From assembly GCA_030512335.1 (NCBI GenBank), contig JAULSU010000004.1, forward strand, positions 5,270,001 to 5,334,000: DNA of 64,000 nt, read 5' to 3'. The notes beneath the pieces are model-generated. The model did not search any database. It worked only from the letters and a program-made list of their open reading frames with translations, and had not been told where the DNA came from. Shown piece after piece: positions 42,428 through 53,102 of the stretch (positions are counted from its first letter, which is position 1; each line of letters opens with the position of its first letter). Source of the stretch: Immersiella caudata (Eukaryota > Ascomycota > Sordariomycetes > Sordariales > Lasiosphaeriaceae). Made by a program: the position numbers and the translations under genes.

Positions 42428-44549
42428 TCAAGAGTGGTTGGGAGCCTCAGGAGGTGCAACCCCCTTTCCTTCAGAGACGGGTCCACTCTCCCTCGACATC
42501 TCCCAGCCCCTGCCTCTGTATCGCTTTGGCCATATCCCGCTCTTTCCTGGAGCAAGAATACCATTCGGATCCAGAGCATCTTTCAGTCGCTCGTTGAACT
42601 TCATCAAGGCTCCATCGCCCCAACTATAAGTCCCCGCAACTTGATCCATCAACACTAGATGCGTCCTGTACTCTCCATACCCGAGCGCCGCTGCCTGATC
42701 GATCATGTCGCGCAAGCAGTCCATTGCTGCCTTCTTCCGCTCCGCGTCATCTCTGTCAAAAACAATCTCGACGATGAGATGCATCTCGCGCAGACCAACG
42801 CAGAAGGCAGGGAAGAAGTCGATACCATATTGATGATGGAGCTTTTTCCCCATATCAAAGAGCTTCATGGCATCCGCTGAGCGAATTGGGCTCACCGGCG
42901 AGAATGCAATGTGAGCCCCGTTCGGTGTCCAGTTCACCCAGCGAAGCTCGTGGATGTCCGGGATGCCAGCGGCAATCCGATCACGACTCCAGAAGTACTC
43001 GTCCTCTGGGAGACTCTTGGGGTCAACTTTTTTGGCACCGGGGATCTTGCGGAACTCGGCGTCGACGATGGCCAGTTTGTATGCGCGGATGTGGGGAGGC
43101 CCGTACGACATGCCGTAGTAGGCCCATGTGTGGTCACCAACCGGGCTTTCGACGGCAGCAGCATGGAGGACCTCGTCAGGGATGGGCCCGGAGCCTTGGT
43201 AGAACTTCGATCGAGGGTGGCCCCGTACCGCAATGGTTTGGGCGATGTGCCGGACTTGCGCGACGTTCTCAAGGATCATGCCAATGCGAAGGGGGCGAAT
43301 GATTTCCATCTAAAGCCTAGTCAGTGTATTCCAGCCTCTGCGATACTTGCACTCACCAGCGGTCCCAAATCCTCCTCGTTTTGGAACGTGTACATCTGGA
43401 CTTCTGTTAACGGTGCTCAAAGCAAACAAAGCATTGCACTGACAAAGCTTTCATAACCACCTGGGTTCGGCATCAAAGTCATTCCCATTTTTGTAACAAT
43501 GCCAAAGTTCGACTGCGAGAATATCCCGCTAGAATGCTGTCAGCCCTGAAGCTCACATCAAGTAAGCCAGATCACTCACTCCGAGTACGGCCCAAACCCG
43601 TACGGAAACGTCTGCCATGTGTTGTTCTCAGGCAGTGCTCCCATCCCTGTGCGGATAACTTCTCCAGTCGGCAACACAACCTCAAGCCCTGCGTGGCACG
43701 CCCAATGATCTCCGTACGGTGTGTAGCCAACACCGCGGTCGAGGGTGTTGCCGAGAACCGAGCCGCCGCCCAGATCAGGGGTATCGATCCACATGTGGTC
43801 GTATCCCTTCTCCTTGAGGGCCTCATAAAGGGCGTAGAAGGAGACTCCAGGCTCTAGGAGGCACGTGTAATCCTCCGAGTTGATGTCGAGAATCTTGTTC
43901 ATGCGCTTGCCCAAATCTATGGTGACGGATCCGCGGACTCGAGGCGCGGCGCCGCCGTAGCCCACTAGGACAGTCAACAACATGTCTCAAGTCAAAGGAA
44001 TGGGAAGACTTGCAGTTTCGTCCCATGGAAATGGGGAAAATGGGAATCAGATATTTGTTCGCCCAAAGCACAATCTGTTGCACTTCCTCGGTCGTTGACG
44101 GGTAAACAACCGCTGAGGCGACCAGCTCCTCTTCGTCGAGAATCGTCATCATGTCGTGCGTGTTCGGATCTGCAGCCCAGTCAGAACCTATTTAGCAGGC
44201 CTCGGTAGAAGCACACTAACGCTCCATATACCTGATGCACAATCAGCTAACGCACTTTAAAAGGAGTGGAAGAAGAGCAGTACCATCCATCCCTCAACGG
44301 CTTATCATTCACCTCCACAAACTCACCCCCAAGTTGCGCCTTCAGCTCATCCAGCGCTGCAAGAAACTCGTCACGCTCAATGCCTTGCGGGACGACGGGA
44401 AGTCGCTGCCGCTCCCGGACAGGTTTTGTCCGACCCTCAAAGACCCCGACTTTGGCATTTTGTGCTTTTTCGAGGAGAAAAGAAGATATCCCGGAATGCA
44501 CTTCCGGCAGGGCCGGGACGGAGGCGGTTGCTTCTTGCTCGAGGAACAT
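42428..44549 (-). CDS. FAD-linked oxidase, vanillyl-alcohol oxidase type
   Basis: Seven-exon model complement(43309..42428, 43395..43357, 43528..43444, 43964..43580, 44169..44014, 44231..44221, 44549..44284), 1824 nt, 607 residues, all phases join. Exon 2 is only 11 nt. Intron 3 uses a GC donor (ACT|GCAAGT). The PCMH FAD-binding domain contains FPISMGRN|LGYGGAAPRV, GSVTIDLGKRMNKIL and PDLGGGSVLGNTLDRGVGYTPYGDH, with an Asp in DTPDLGGG that corresponds to VAO's active-site Asp by my reading. The C-terminal substrate domain ends YRTHLVLMDQVAGTY...DPNGILAPGKSGIWP. VAO oxidises 4-substituted phenols such as vanillyl alcohol, producing H2O2. No signal peptide, so probably intracellular. Confidence 0.92.
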
Positions 44550-44970
44550 GGCTGGGTGGTTTCAGGGGTGCGTTGAAGATGGAAGGATGACTTTATGGGC
44601 ACCTTCAATGTCACTAGCTTTCAGCTGGACATGGAATTTCTGGGTGGACCGCACCTTCCCTCAAGATTTGTACTCGCTGCTGATGTTGGGGGCGGAGGCA
44701 TTTGTAGATCCGGACCGGTCAACTACCCCGCCGCATCCGAGACTCTCCGCACCTGCCGGCAGATGACATCCTTCATCCGTCCATCAACAAGCACTGCATC
44801 TTACCAGGGTTCCCGGCGGCCAGGTCCCGAATACGATCGCTGCTTTCCCTTAAGATTCACAGGCGAAAAAGAGAAGGCAGCAGCGAGTGGGTGGACCTCG
44901 ATTCAGGCAATTCTCCTCGAATTATCACCCGCCACAGCACGCCTTCCCAAACGCGCCTCAAACATAGTAT
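44550..44970. other. Intergenic, VAO promoter
   Basis: No gene supported between the VAO start and the tyrosinase remnant end. Confidence 0.5.
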
Positions 44971-46080
44971 CTAGTACAGCTCATCGAACCGATAGCAGAA
45001 CGGCCCTTTCCTTATATGCAACAACTCCCCCGCCTCAAACTCCACCGAATCCGCCAATCCCACCCAAACCTCTGTCGACAAGGTCGCATTGCCCCCCAAT
45101 AAATTCTCATAATCAAAAAACACCAACGGCCCCGAAATCTCGGCCTCCCTCGTCGCCAGATCCCGCGTCTGCCACGACCACCAAGCCCGATCCATATTCG
45201 CATGGTGCAAATAAAAGATGGGATCCGCCGCCGAGCAGTACGTGTCGGTCATGGTGCCGTACAGCCCACCCACGGCCCAGTGGCCGCCGGGTTGGAAGGT
45301 TTGCGTGTCGGTGATGAGTTCGAAGCGGCCGAAGGTCGGGAGGGTCATGGCGGCGGCGACTTGGGCAGCGCTGCTGAAGTCGCGGAGGGAGGCGTAGGAT
45401 AAGTCGCGGCGGACGTAGTGGGGGATGGTGCTGGTGGGGATGGTTTACGGGCCGAGGAAGGTGGAGAAGCCGGCGAAGGGGCCGGTGGTGAGGCAGCTGC
45501 CGTCGCTGTGGTCGGGGAGGTTGGATGGAGGGCCGCCGATCTGAAGAGGTTAGAGGAGGAGAGGTATTGGAAGGTGTGGATCTTATTACAAGGCCAGGGA
45601 GTTGCGGGTGGGTGAGGTTTCCGGGGATGTATGCGTCGTTACCGTCAAAGCCGCGAACTTTGTTGAAAACGGGGGAGGCCAGGAAGGCGGCCTCGGTTGC
45701 GGTGTCGAGGGTCCAGTCCCAGCAGGGCTGGCCTCGGTTGCGAGGCCAACCACAGTCCCAGAGAGCCTTCTCATACTAGGCAAGCATGAGTCGGTGGAAG
45801 GGGTAGAAGATACCGACGAATTGGACGGTTTCGGTCCGGGCTTGGTGCGTGGCGATGAAGTCGTCGAAGCGGTTTTGAACGGCGAGTGCCGTGCCGGGAC
45901 TGCTCAAGAGACACTGCACAGCTTGGATGTACTTGGTCTTTTCGCGGCTCTTGAGGCGACGCCACTCCTTCCGGACGTACGGCTTCGTGCACCCGGAGGA
46001 GGAGGCGGCGGGCCCCCCGGAAAGCCTGAGACTGGGAGGGCCGCCCCGACCAGGAGAGCCAGAAGGCTGATGGATTGCAT
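44971..46080 (-). pseudogene. Tyrosinase-type copper oxidase, broken
   Basis: Signal peptide MQSISLLALLVGAALPVSG starts at 46080. After a Gly/Pro run the frame shifts (about 46005-46020) to CTKPYVRKEWRRL, IQAVQCL and FDDFIATHQA...FYPFHRLMLA, the CuA region; its central His is not visible. TAG 45778 follows, then YEKALWDCGWPRNRGQPCWDW. An intron (GTAATA-TTCAG) precedes GGPPSNLPDHSDGSC, then TAA 45447. The CuB part is well kept: GGHWAVGGLYGTMTDTYC and ADPIFYLHHANMDRAWWSW. So one frameshift, two stops and a missing ligand. The enzyme would have hydroxylated or oxidised phenols for melanin-type products. Both stops can come from single C to T or G to A changes. Confidence 0.85.
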
Positions 46081-48322
46081 ACCGAACTTCAACACCTTCG
46101 CAAATGCGCGGAGAGCGCTGCTGAATGACTGCAGTTGAGAGTGTCCCACCGCGACGTCCTATACCGGAACCCGGAGTGTCATCTTATTTTGGCCCGCAGG
46201 TGCAAAATGGTAGCGTTGTTGCCGAGCCCCTAAATGCCACGTTCAGCCCCTGCACGGTGTTCTTTGGGACGCCAACTAGGTTGGAAAATCGGTAGTTCTG
46301 GACTGCAGCCCCGGCCTGGTCCGATTCTGACCAGAGGACCTTTGCGGGGTTCTTCAGCTGGGGATGATGGCAGGCAGGTCACGACCAGGGAACTGGTCAT
46401 AGTTCCGAAGACCCCTGATGGTGACATTCGCGGCGCTGCGATTGGCCAGATTGCTTTCGATAGAGAGGTCCGCCCAGATGAGGACTGAAGAAAAAGAACC
46501 TTTGGCTTCAGTCCTGATCATCGGAAGACCCGCCACTACCACCTAACCCCGCCAAAGCGCGCACCAGCGCGATGCTTCTGGTGGATTTCGGGAGTCCTGT
46601 GTTTCAAGCTGTTGGAAGTTTCCGCATTCAGCCGCGCTTGCCGACAATCCACGCAAATGGAATCAAATCCCATCGGCGGTCGTTTCTTCAGTTGACGTCC
46701 TCCATGAATAGGCTCCCCGAGGTTCAGTTTCCTGTACAATGAGGCAGTCAGCGGCTGTCATGGAGCTCAAGAAAGCTTTTCTGTTCATCTCTCAGGGCGG
46801 GTGATGTAGGCTGAGGATGTGCTGCCGAGGTCGCCCGAACGTGTGACTGCTACTTCAGCGCACAAACCGGTATGTCTGATGCGAACGGGAGATGTTGAGT
46901 CTCTTGGTTTGACGAGAAATACCCGCTCAAACATTCATGCAGAGACTAGAAGTTGAAGTAATTCGGCACTCTCCACAACAGCATGAGTGGCGGCAAGGGC
47001 TCGCGGTATCCCTCTCGAGATGGCGGGCAGAAATGCAACCCAGCCGGCCGGTAGGAAGGAGCCACTGGCTCCAGCGCCTGCGCTTGCGTCCTCGAATTTG
47101 ATGTGGAAGGCGCGCCTGCCTTTGGGATTTTGGTGCAAAGTGTATTCTCTGCCCATCTGGCCATTCGATGACCTAAGCGGGGGATGCCAAAACCTGAATG
47201 CTCTAGCAAATCTCGAGAAACCCCTTCGCAGCAGCAGCCACAGCCCGGCGAACCGTGAACAACACACCATCGTCTATCGAAACCTAACCCGCCCGCTGTC
47301 AGCCGTTGAACACGAAAGACACATGCGTTGGGATGGTTAACGAACAGAACACCATGCACCACGCAGATCATGGGCCTGGTCATCTGGGAGACAAGGGTCG
47401 TATCGCCAAGGGAAGGGCTGCTGAGCCCCCCTGTCAATCTCCGTTGAAGTTGTTCGAAGCTGTCGGCGAAGGGCCCGCACTTTCCAGGAATTGTGTCGAG
47501 ATCCCAGGAAGATACGAAGCCATCTGTTTTCTCGCCAGGAGAGGGATAGGCTCTCGCCGAAAGTCCTGAGGTTGGCCAATAATTGCAGCCCGAAATCCGG
47601 GCAATGTCGCAGTTGTCTGGCAGACCAAGCAACCGCCAACCTCTCCGCTCGTTGACGCATCTATGCAGCAAACTTGAGAACTGCGCGAAATATTGACGCA
47701 GCGGCATTACGGGCCACACCGTTGAGCTCCCTCCATTCCCAAAGGGTCCAGTCATGCCAGGGCTGAGTGGCTGGCCCAGCGCCAAGATTCCCAGTTCTCG
47801 GTGCAAGCAAGGAATACGAGAACTTATCAGGACCAGTATGCTTGATGGGTACCCCGCAACCAATGGCCGACAACGCACCAGCGCAGCCTGCAGGTCACCC
47901 GACATGACCGCGAATCCGATAACCAGAAAAAAGGCAGCATTGCGGGGTCGGCATCCGACAAGCTTAGTTCAGCACACCACCACCAAGACCACGGGCCAGA
48001 CTCGGACGGGTTAGCAACAGCTGACAACCGTGTTTGCAGCCGAGGTTGCATTCCATCACAACCCAAATCCGTCATCTTGCAGAGAAACATTGGCCGACTG
48101 CGTGCAGCCAAACTCAGGGTCCTGCCATCATGCAACTGGTCGAAATGTCACTCACAAATCGGTGGCCCGAAGATTCTTCCCGCACCGTTGGGCTGGTTTC
48201 CCCGCGTGCGAGCTGAGTTTATTATGATAAAGAGTGCAGTGTCTCAGATCTGTGAGCCTCATCTCGTCATCCTGCAAGTTTCACCACCACGCTCGCTACG
48301 CATATTGCAGCCAAGCCTCACG
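46081..48322. other. Intergenic stretch with a long uncharacterised frame
   Basis: A 319-codon minus-strand frame (47905-46946) is open but has no recognisable domain, and plus-strand frames overlap it. I do not call it a gene. Confidence 0.4.
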
Positions 48323-49021
48323 ATGCGCCTCACCTCTGCGCTTCTCGGCCTCGCTGCCGTGGGGTAAGTCAAGTCGTCCACTTGCCCGTCATGCTTCCCT
48401 TCTGACTTACCCAGCTTCACCACCGCCGCAAATTACGCCAACACGACCACCACCACAACCACCATCACTCCGCCGCCCAACCCCGCGACAGCATGCCCGA
48501 CAGTCATTTCAACCACCAACCTCTGCCGCACATGCGCCGTCCCCGCCTGCCTGGTCATCAGCACCCTCACCCAACACTGCAAGTGCCCCAACGAGCCCGC
48601 CGTCGCCTTCACTTCACACCCCTGCGAGCTCCAGTGCAAGGGCATTGGCTGCGCAACCACCTACAAGATCGTTACCGCTACTGGCTGCTACACCAAGACC
48701 AAGACCTCCGAGAAGCCTCACACGCACACTCACACAGATGATTACTGCGAAGAGACCGAGACAACAACCGAGACCAAGACCTATACCAAGACGTACCATG
48801 GGACCAAAACGACAGAGACGGTTACCCACACCAAGATTTATCCTACCAAGAAGCCATATCACCCGCCCCATGAGACGACCAAGAAGGGACCCCCTCCTGC
48901 TACAACCAAGGGCCCGACCAAGGCCGCGACCCCGAAACCGCCTCCCGCGACGTCCTCTTTCGTCACGGCAGGAGCAGCTCGGCTGAGGTCGCCGTTTGGT
49001 TATATGAGGCTTTTCTGGTGA
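48323..49021 (+). CDS. Secreted Thr/Lys-rich cysteine protein
   Basis: Model join(48323..48363, 48415..49021), 215 residues. Exon 1 carries the signal peptide MRLTSALLGLAAVG; GTAAGT and CCCAG borders join in phase 2. The mature N-terminus has a Thr run, then a Cys-rich core of about 80 residues (CPTVISTTNLCRTC, CLVIST, HCKCP, CELQCKGIGC, TGCYTKT). The C-terminal half is Thr/Lys/Pro-rich (TETKTYTKTYHGTKTTETV), as in O-glycosylated wall-associated proteins. No GPI signal is obvious: the end is FGYMRLFW. Family not recognised; it could be a small secreted or wall protein. Confidence 0.8.
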
Positions 49022-49903
49022 GCCCCGCGTCAATCATGGGAAAGGGATCAGAGATTTGGACATTCATTTGCATATAGCGGATCATGGGACGGAACAGCAT
49101 TGGGACACTCATTTGCATTGTGATAGAGAACGGACGTTTTTGGGTCACTCCTTTGTATTGGAATAGAGGGGAGGGAATAATTGGCACATTCCTTGATACG
49201 TAATGTTTGACTTTAGTTTAATCGATTTAATCCGGCCAGGTGTTAGCTAGGTACCCCTAATGACCGATGGTAGCAAGGTATCACTCTCGAGCAGACCTTT
49301 CCCGCCTGAGTGACGCGCAAACCCAGGTGCTCACATGCGATACTTCACAGTCTGGACTACACCGCTAGTCTGAAAGTGGCGTAGAATTTGTGCTGTATAA
49401 CACCCAAAGGAAGGTACCAAGTACGTAGCTGCCCTCTTGCACCTTCGCCCGATTGGTTTCTGCCTTGCATGTCATGTTGGTGGCTTTTTTTTCCGCCAAG
49501 GTGGGCAGGCACCTTTGCGAGCTACGCATTTGCGATGTTTGAGATTCGCTAACCAAGGTCCGCCACTGCGAGGGCATCGACTCTTTGCTTTCCTAAAACT
49601 AGACATCTCGGGAGAAAAAAAAACCTTCAGCCTCAACATCACAACGTCACATCTGGCACCTGCTACTCAAAGCTTATTTCGCTCCGCTGCATCGCTTGTT
49701 TTGCGGCTCCCGGCGAAGTCAGCACCTCTGCCGCGCCAGCACCCCAGCGCTTTGTTTTACAAGACAAACGTGAGGATTTACTTCCATTTCCCCTAAAGCG
49801 TTGAGTATGTTTGAGATCCGGCCTTTGAAACTAACTCTGGTCGCTAGCGACCAATACTTGCTCCACGCTACATCAAGTGATCGTTGCGTACGCTGTCGTC
49901 CAC
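49022..49903. other. Intergenic stretch
   Basis: No gene supported. The 49022-49170 part repeats 'ggacattcatttgcat'-like phrases three times, a minor local repeat. Confidence 0.5.
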
Positions 49904-52831
49904 ATGGGTGACCACGACGACCCTTCCTTGGGGACCAAGTCCTGGATACCCGACAACGACTTCGCGCCAGCTTTTGGATTTGGCCCTAGAGATGTCGAAG
50001 CTGAAGCTGGAGAGGACGATGTTCCCCCTTTGGTAGGTAATGACTTGAAGTTTCAACGGGGCAGTCCTCTTCCCGACACTGGCGGTCCCGCGCCGTTCAT
50101 CGACTTGCCTGATACTGCACCACCGCCTTTCGCCAGCTACGAACGCTTCAACTCAGGCGCGTCCAGTACCGTCTATCGTGCTCAAGTTCTCGGCTCCCAT
50201 GACATCATCACGTCCACACCATGCGAGCCTCAGCCCTCTGAGGTAACCACGGCTCGTTCAGTGGAGTATTCCAACACCTTCGAGTGGGTGTTCGAAGAAA
50301 CGAACAGGCAGCAACACACATGGGGCAATATACCGGGTTCATTGGCCTCAGAGAAACAGCCGTTATGGACCAAAGGCATGCCCGGGATCGGAAAATCCAT
50401 GCTTATGGCGTTCATCTTGCGGCGACTCGGAAAAGGCGACGGCATGGAGCCCTGTTGCACGAGTCATTGGCTCTACAAAGCCTATGTAAGTTCGTTGCCA
50501 GTTCAATTTTTAGTCTTGATGCCCTGTGTCTGCCTCGGAGGGAAGCTGACTCACCAAAGGAAGGTTTCTCGTCCGTTTCGAAGAATCGCTTTGGCCTTGT
50601 CAACTATGGCACCACTACTCACCCTCATGTCGCAGTCAAGGAGCTTCGTAGCGATGACAAGCTCGCCTTTGCGAGAGAACTCCAGGCCCTACGGCGGCTG
50701 AACAACGAGCCTCACCGGCATATTGTTTCTCTCCTCGCAAGTTACCGGCACCGGGAAAGGTACCATCTGGTGTTCCCATGGGCGGACAGTGATCTGAGCA
50801 TGTTTTGGCGTCTGAACCCCAACCCCCAGCCGACTCGAGAATTGGCCAGTTGGGTTGTCGGGCAGATGACGGGGTTGACTGACGCCCTCGGCAAGGTTCA
50901 TGGTAGCCTGGGAAACAGCAACGATGGCCCTGGAAACAAGACCGATTGGTATGGAAGACATGGTGACATCAAACCATCCAATATCTTGTGGTTCCGCGAG
51001 AAAGAGTATGGCGTCCTCCAACTGGCTGACTTCGGACTGTCGTCAATGAGCAGATCTCGCGACGCCGACCACAAACAGATGGATGAAAGACCCATCAGAT
51101 ACACCCCTGCATACCGGGCTCCGGAGTTTATGTTACCACAGGATCACATTGGACAAAAGAGCGACATCTTCAGTCTTGGGTGCGTCTTCATGGAGTTCTT
51201 GACCTGGTACTTGTTGGGCGCCTCAGCAGTGGATGAGCTTGCATCCTTGCGAGCCGACGACCCCGATCAGGCCCCCTCCACTGGTGACGCCTTCTTCGAG
51301 GCCGTTAGGGCCTCCGGCAATGAGGGTGCTAGGCTGAAGCCCAAGATCAAAGAGGTAAAGCTCTGGGCCATTCTTTCTGTCTCTTTTTCTTGGCTAACCA
51401 TCCGTGTAGTGGATTACGCGACTTCAGAACCATCGCCGCTCCAGTTGCCTCACCAACGATCTGCTGAGACTCGTCCTTGCCGAGATGCTCGTCATTGAAA
51501 GCAGTCTCAGGTCTACAGCCCGCGATATACTTGATCGGCTCGCTCGTATCGACCAGGATCTGAACAATGATGATTCGTACGTCATGTCCAAGGAGGCACG
51601 GTGCCTTGAACTTGATTATGTGGATGACAATCTTTGGGATCCCTCTGGCTATCCAAGCTCTCCCGATAGAGACTGCCCACAGGTAAGGCGCCCCCCTACT
51701 TTAGAAGTAGTGTTCCGCTTACTGGCATCTTCTGCGTTCATTTCACTCACAGATAGAAACAGACCGCTCCTTATGTACCGCTTCTACACCGAGAAAACAG
51801 ACCGCTGACTGTTTCCGTCTCGCAGGTATATTCGACCATGCAGTCCAGCGTGCATGTCAGCAACCGGAAGCGCAAGAACAGCAACGACACGGAAACCAGC
51901 AAGCGTCCTCACCAGCGAAAGTTCGGGTGTCCGTATTTGAAGGCCGGATACCCACAGTCAGAGCTGAGCCGGGCGTGCATGGGGCCAGGATGGGGTACAA
52001 TCAGTCACTAGAAGTAAACTTCTACCTTGCAAACACCCAGCTGAACTGTTTAGCTTGGCTAACTGGTTTTTCTCAGGGAACACATTCTCCGCTGCCACAC
52101 CCCAGCGTCCTTCAAGAACCCTCTGATTTGTGGGCGCTGCCTTGAGAGTTTCAAGTCCCAGGAACTTGTGGTTCAGCACTTACAAGCGTCGCCACCTTGC
52201 CTCATCAAGTCGCCCGAAATCATCAACGGCAAGATGGGCCTTGAGCAAGTCATGAACCTCCACTCGATGAAGAGGAAGAGACCCGATATGACGGAGGAGG
52301 ACCAGTGGTTCGAGATCTACCGTGTCATCTTCCCGTCAGAGGATCTTCCCGCCTCTCCGTGTAAGACTTCCCCTCTCACCATTTCGATAGTACGGCAAGA
52401 CTGACATGCCCCCAACCTATCCAGACCATGAGGATCTCACCATATCGTCCTTCAACACCATCAGCACGGAAAGTTCGACTGGCATCTCCGAGTACAAAGA
52501 CCACCTCCGCCGTCCAATGAGCGAGGTGGAGCAACTTGCACTCGGTGAGAAGCTCGGCAGCCGCGTTGGCATCTCGAATCCTGAGACTTGCAAGATGTTG
52601 GCGGCGGCATTTCGTGAGGAGCAGCTCAAGGATGTTCAAGAGTTTGGCAGGCAGAAGCTCGAGCCCGTTTATGGCATGCCTGTGCTGAACAATGCTACTC
52701 CCAAGGCCGAGGCGGCTGGTGTCGAGGCTCAGGTTGGTGATGCGGTTCCATGCGTTGGTGCTGGTCATGGAGACCCTGAGTGGTGGCTGAACTTCGAGCT
52801 TGACGATGGAGAGTTTGGGCTTGAGGCGTAG
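49904..52831 (+). CDS. Ser/Thr kinase with upstream P-loop segment; one in-frame stop
   Basis: Model join(49904..50485, 50560..51354, 51410..51682, 51826..52013, 52077..52360, 52425..52831), 843 codons, all phases join. Residues about 125-175 look like the start of a NACHT domain: FEWVFEETNRQQ, LWTKGMPGIGKSMLMAF with Walker A at 158-165, but no Walker B follows. The kinase is about 195-460: RFGLVNYGT, VAVKEL (Lys), HGDIKPSNILWF (catalytic Asp about 331), ADFGLSS and YRAPEF. The tail has RKFGCPYLKAGYP, CGRCLESF and MTEEDQWFEIYRVIFP, a zinc-binding region common in fungal proteins. TAG at 52009-52011 falls in frame inside this zinc region, so the protein as written ends at about residue 610. 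This is a truncated product, a dead allele or a sequence error. Confidence 0.7.
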
Positions 52832-52972
52832 GAGACGGGACCTACTACCACGAGGGATAGCTTTCTGCCGATTAGTTCACGCTCTTTATATCATGCATCC
52901 TCTGCGCGCTGCGGTTATAAATCCCAATGGAGTCAAATCGTGACTAGCTCTCTATTGGAGGAAGCCCTTAAC

Positions 52973-53102
52973 TGTCAGCAACACTGCACTCTGGGTTTGA
53001 TGGAAATAATGTCGGTTACAGCAGCTTGATTCTGTTGCTCGTTGAGGTTTTGGCTGAGGCTGACCGGAAGCCCAGGCCCCCTGAACCTCTTTCTTTCCGA
53101 CA
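52973..53102. mobile_element. TGTCAG element, copy 5, internally deleted
   Basis: Starts TGTCAGCAACACTGCAC and ends TTTCTTTCCGACA. About 100 bp including the hairpin's right arm are missing. No clear target duplication. Confidence 0.8.

Noticed and set aside
46946..47905. 319-codon minus frame
   Set aside because: No domain, signal or splice support, and comparable frames on the other strand; kept only as a note.
48234..48986. 250-codon Arg/Pro/Ser-rich plus frame
   Set aside because: Out-of-frame shadow of the Thr-rich secreted protein, which has a signal peptide and consistent intron.
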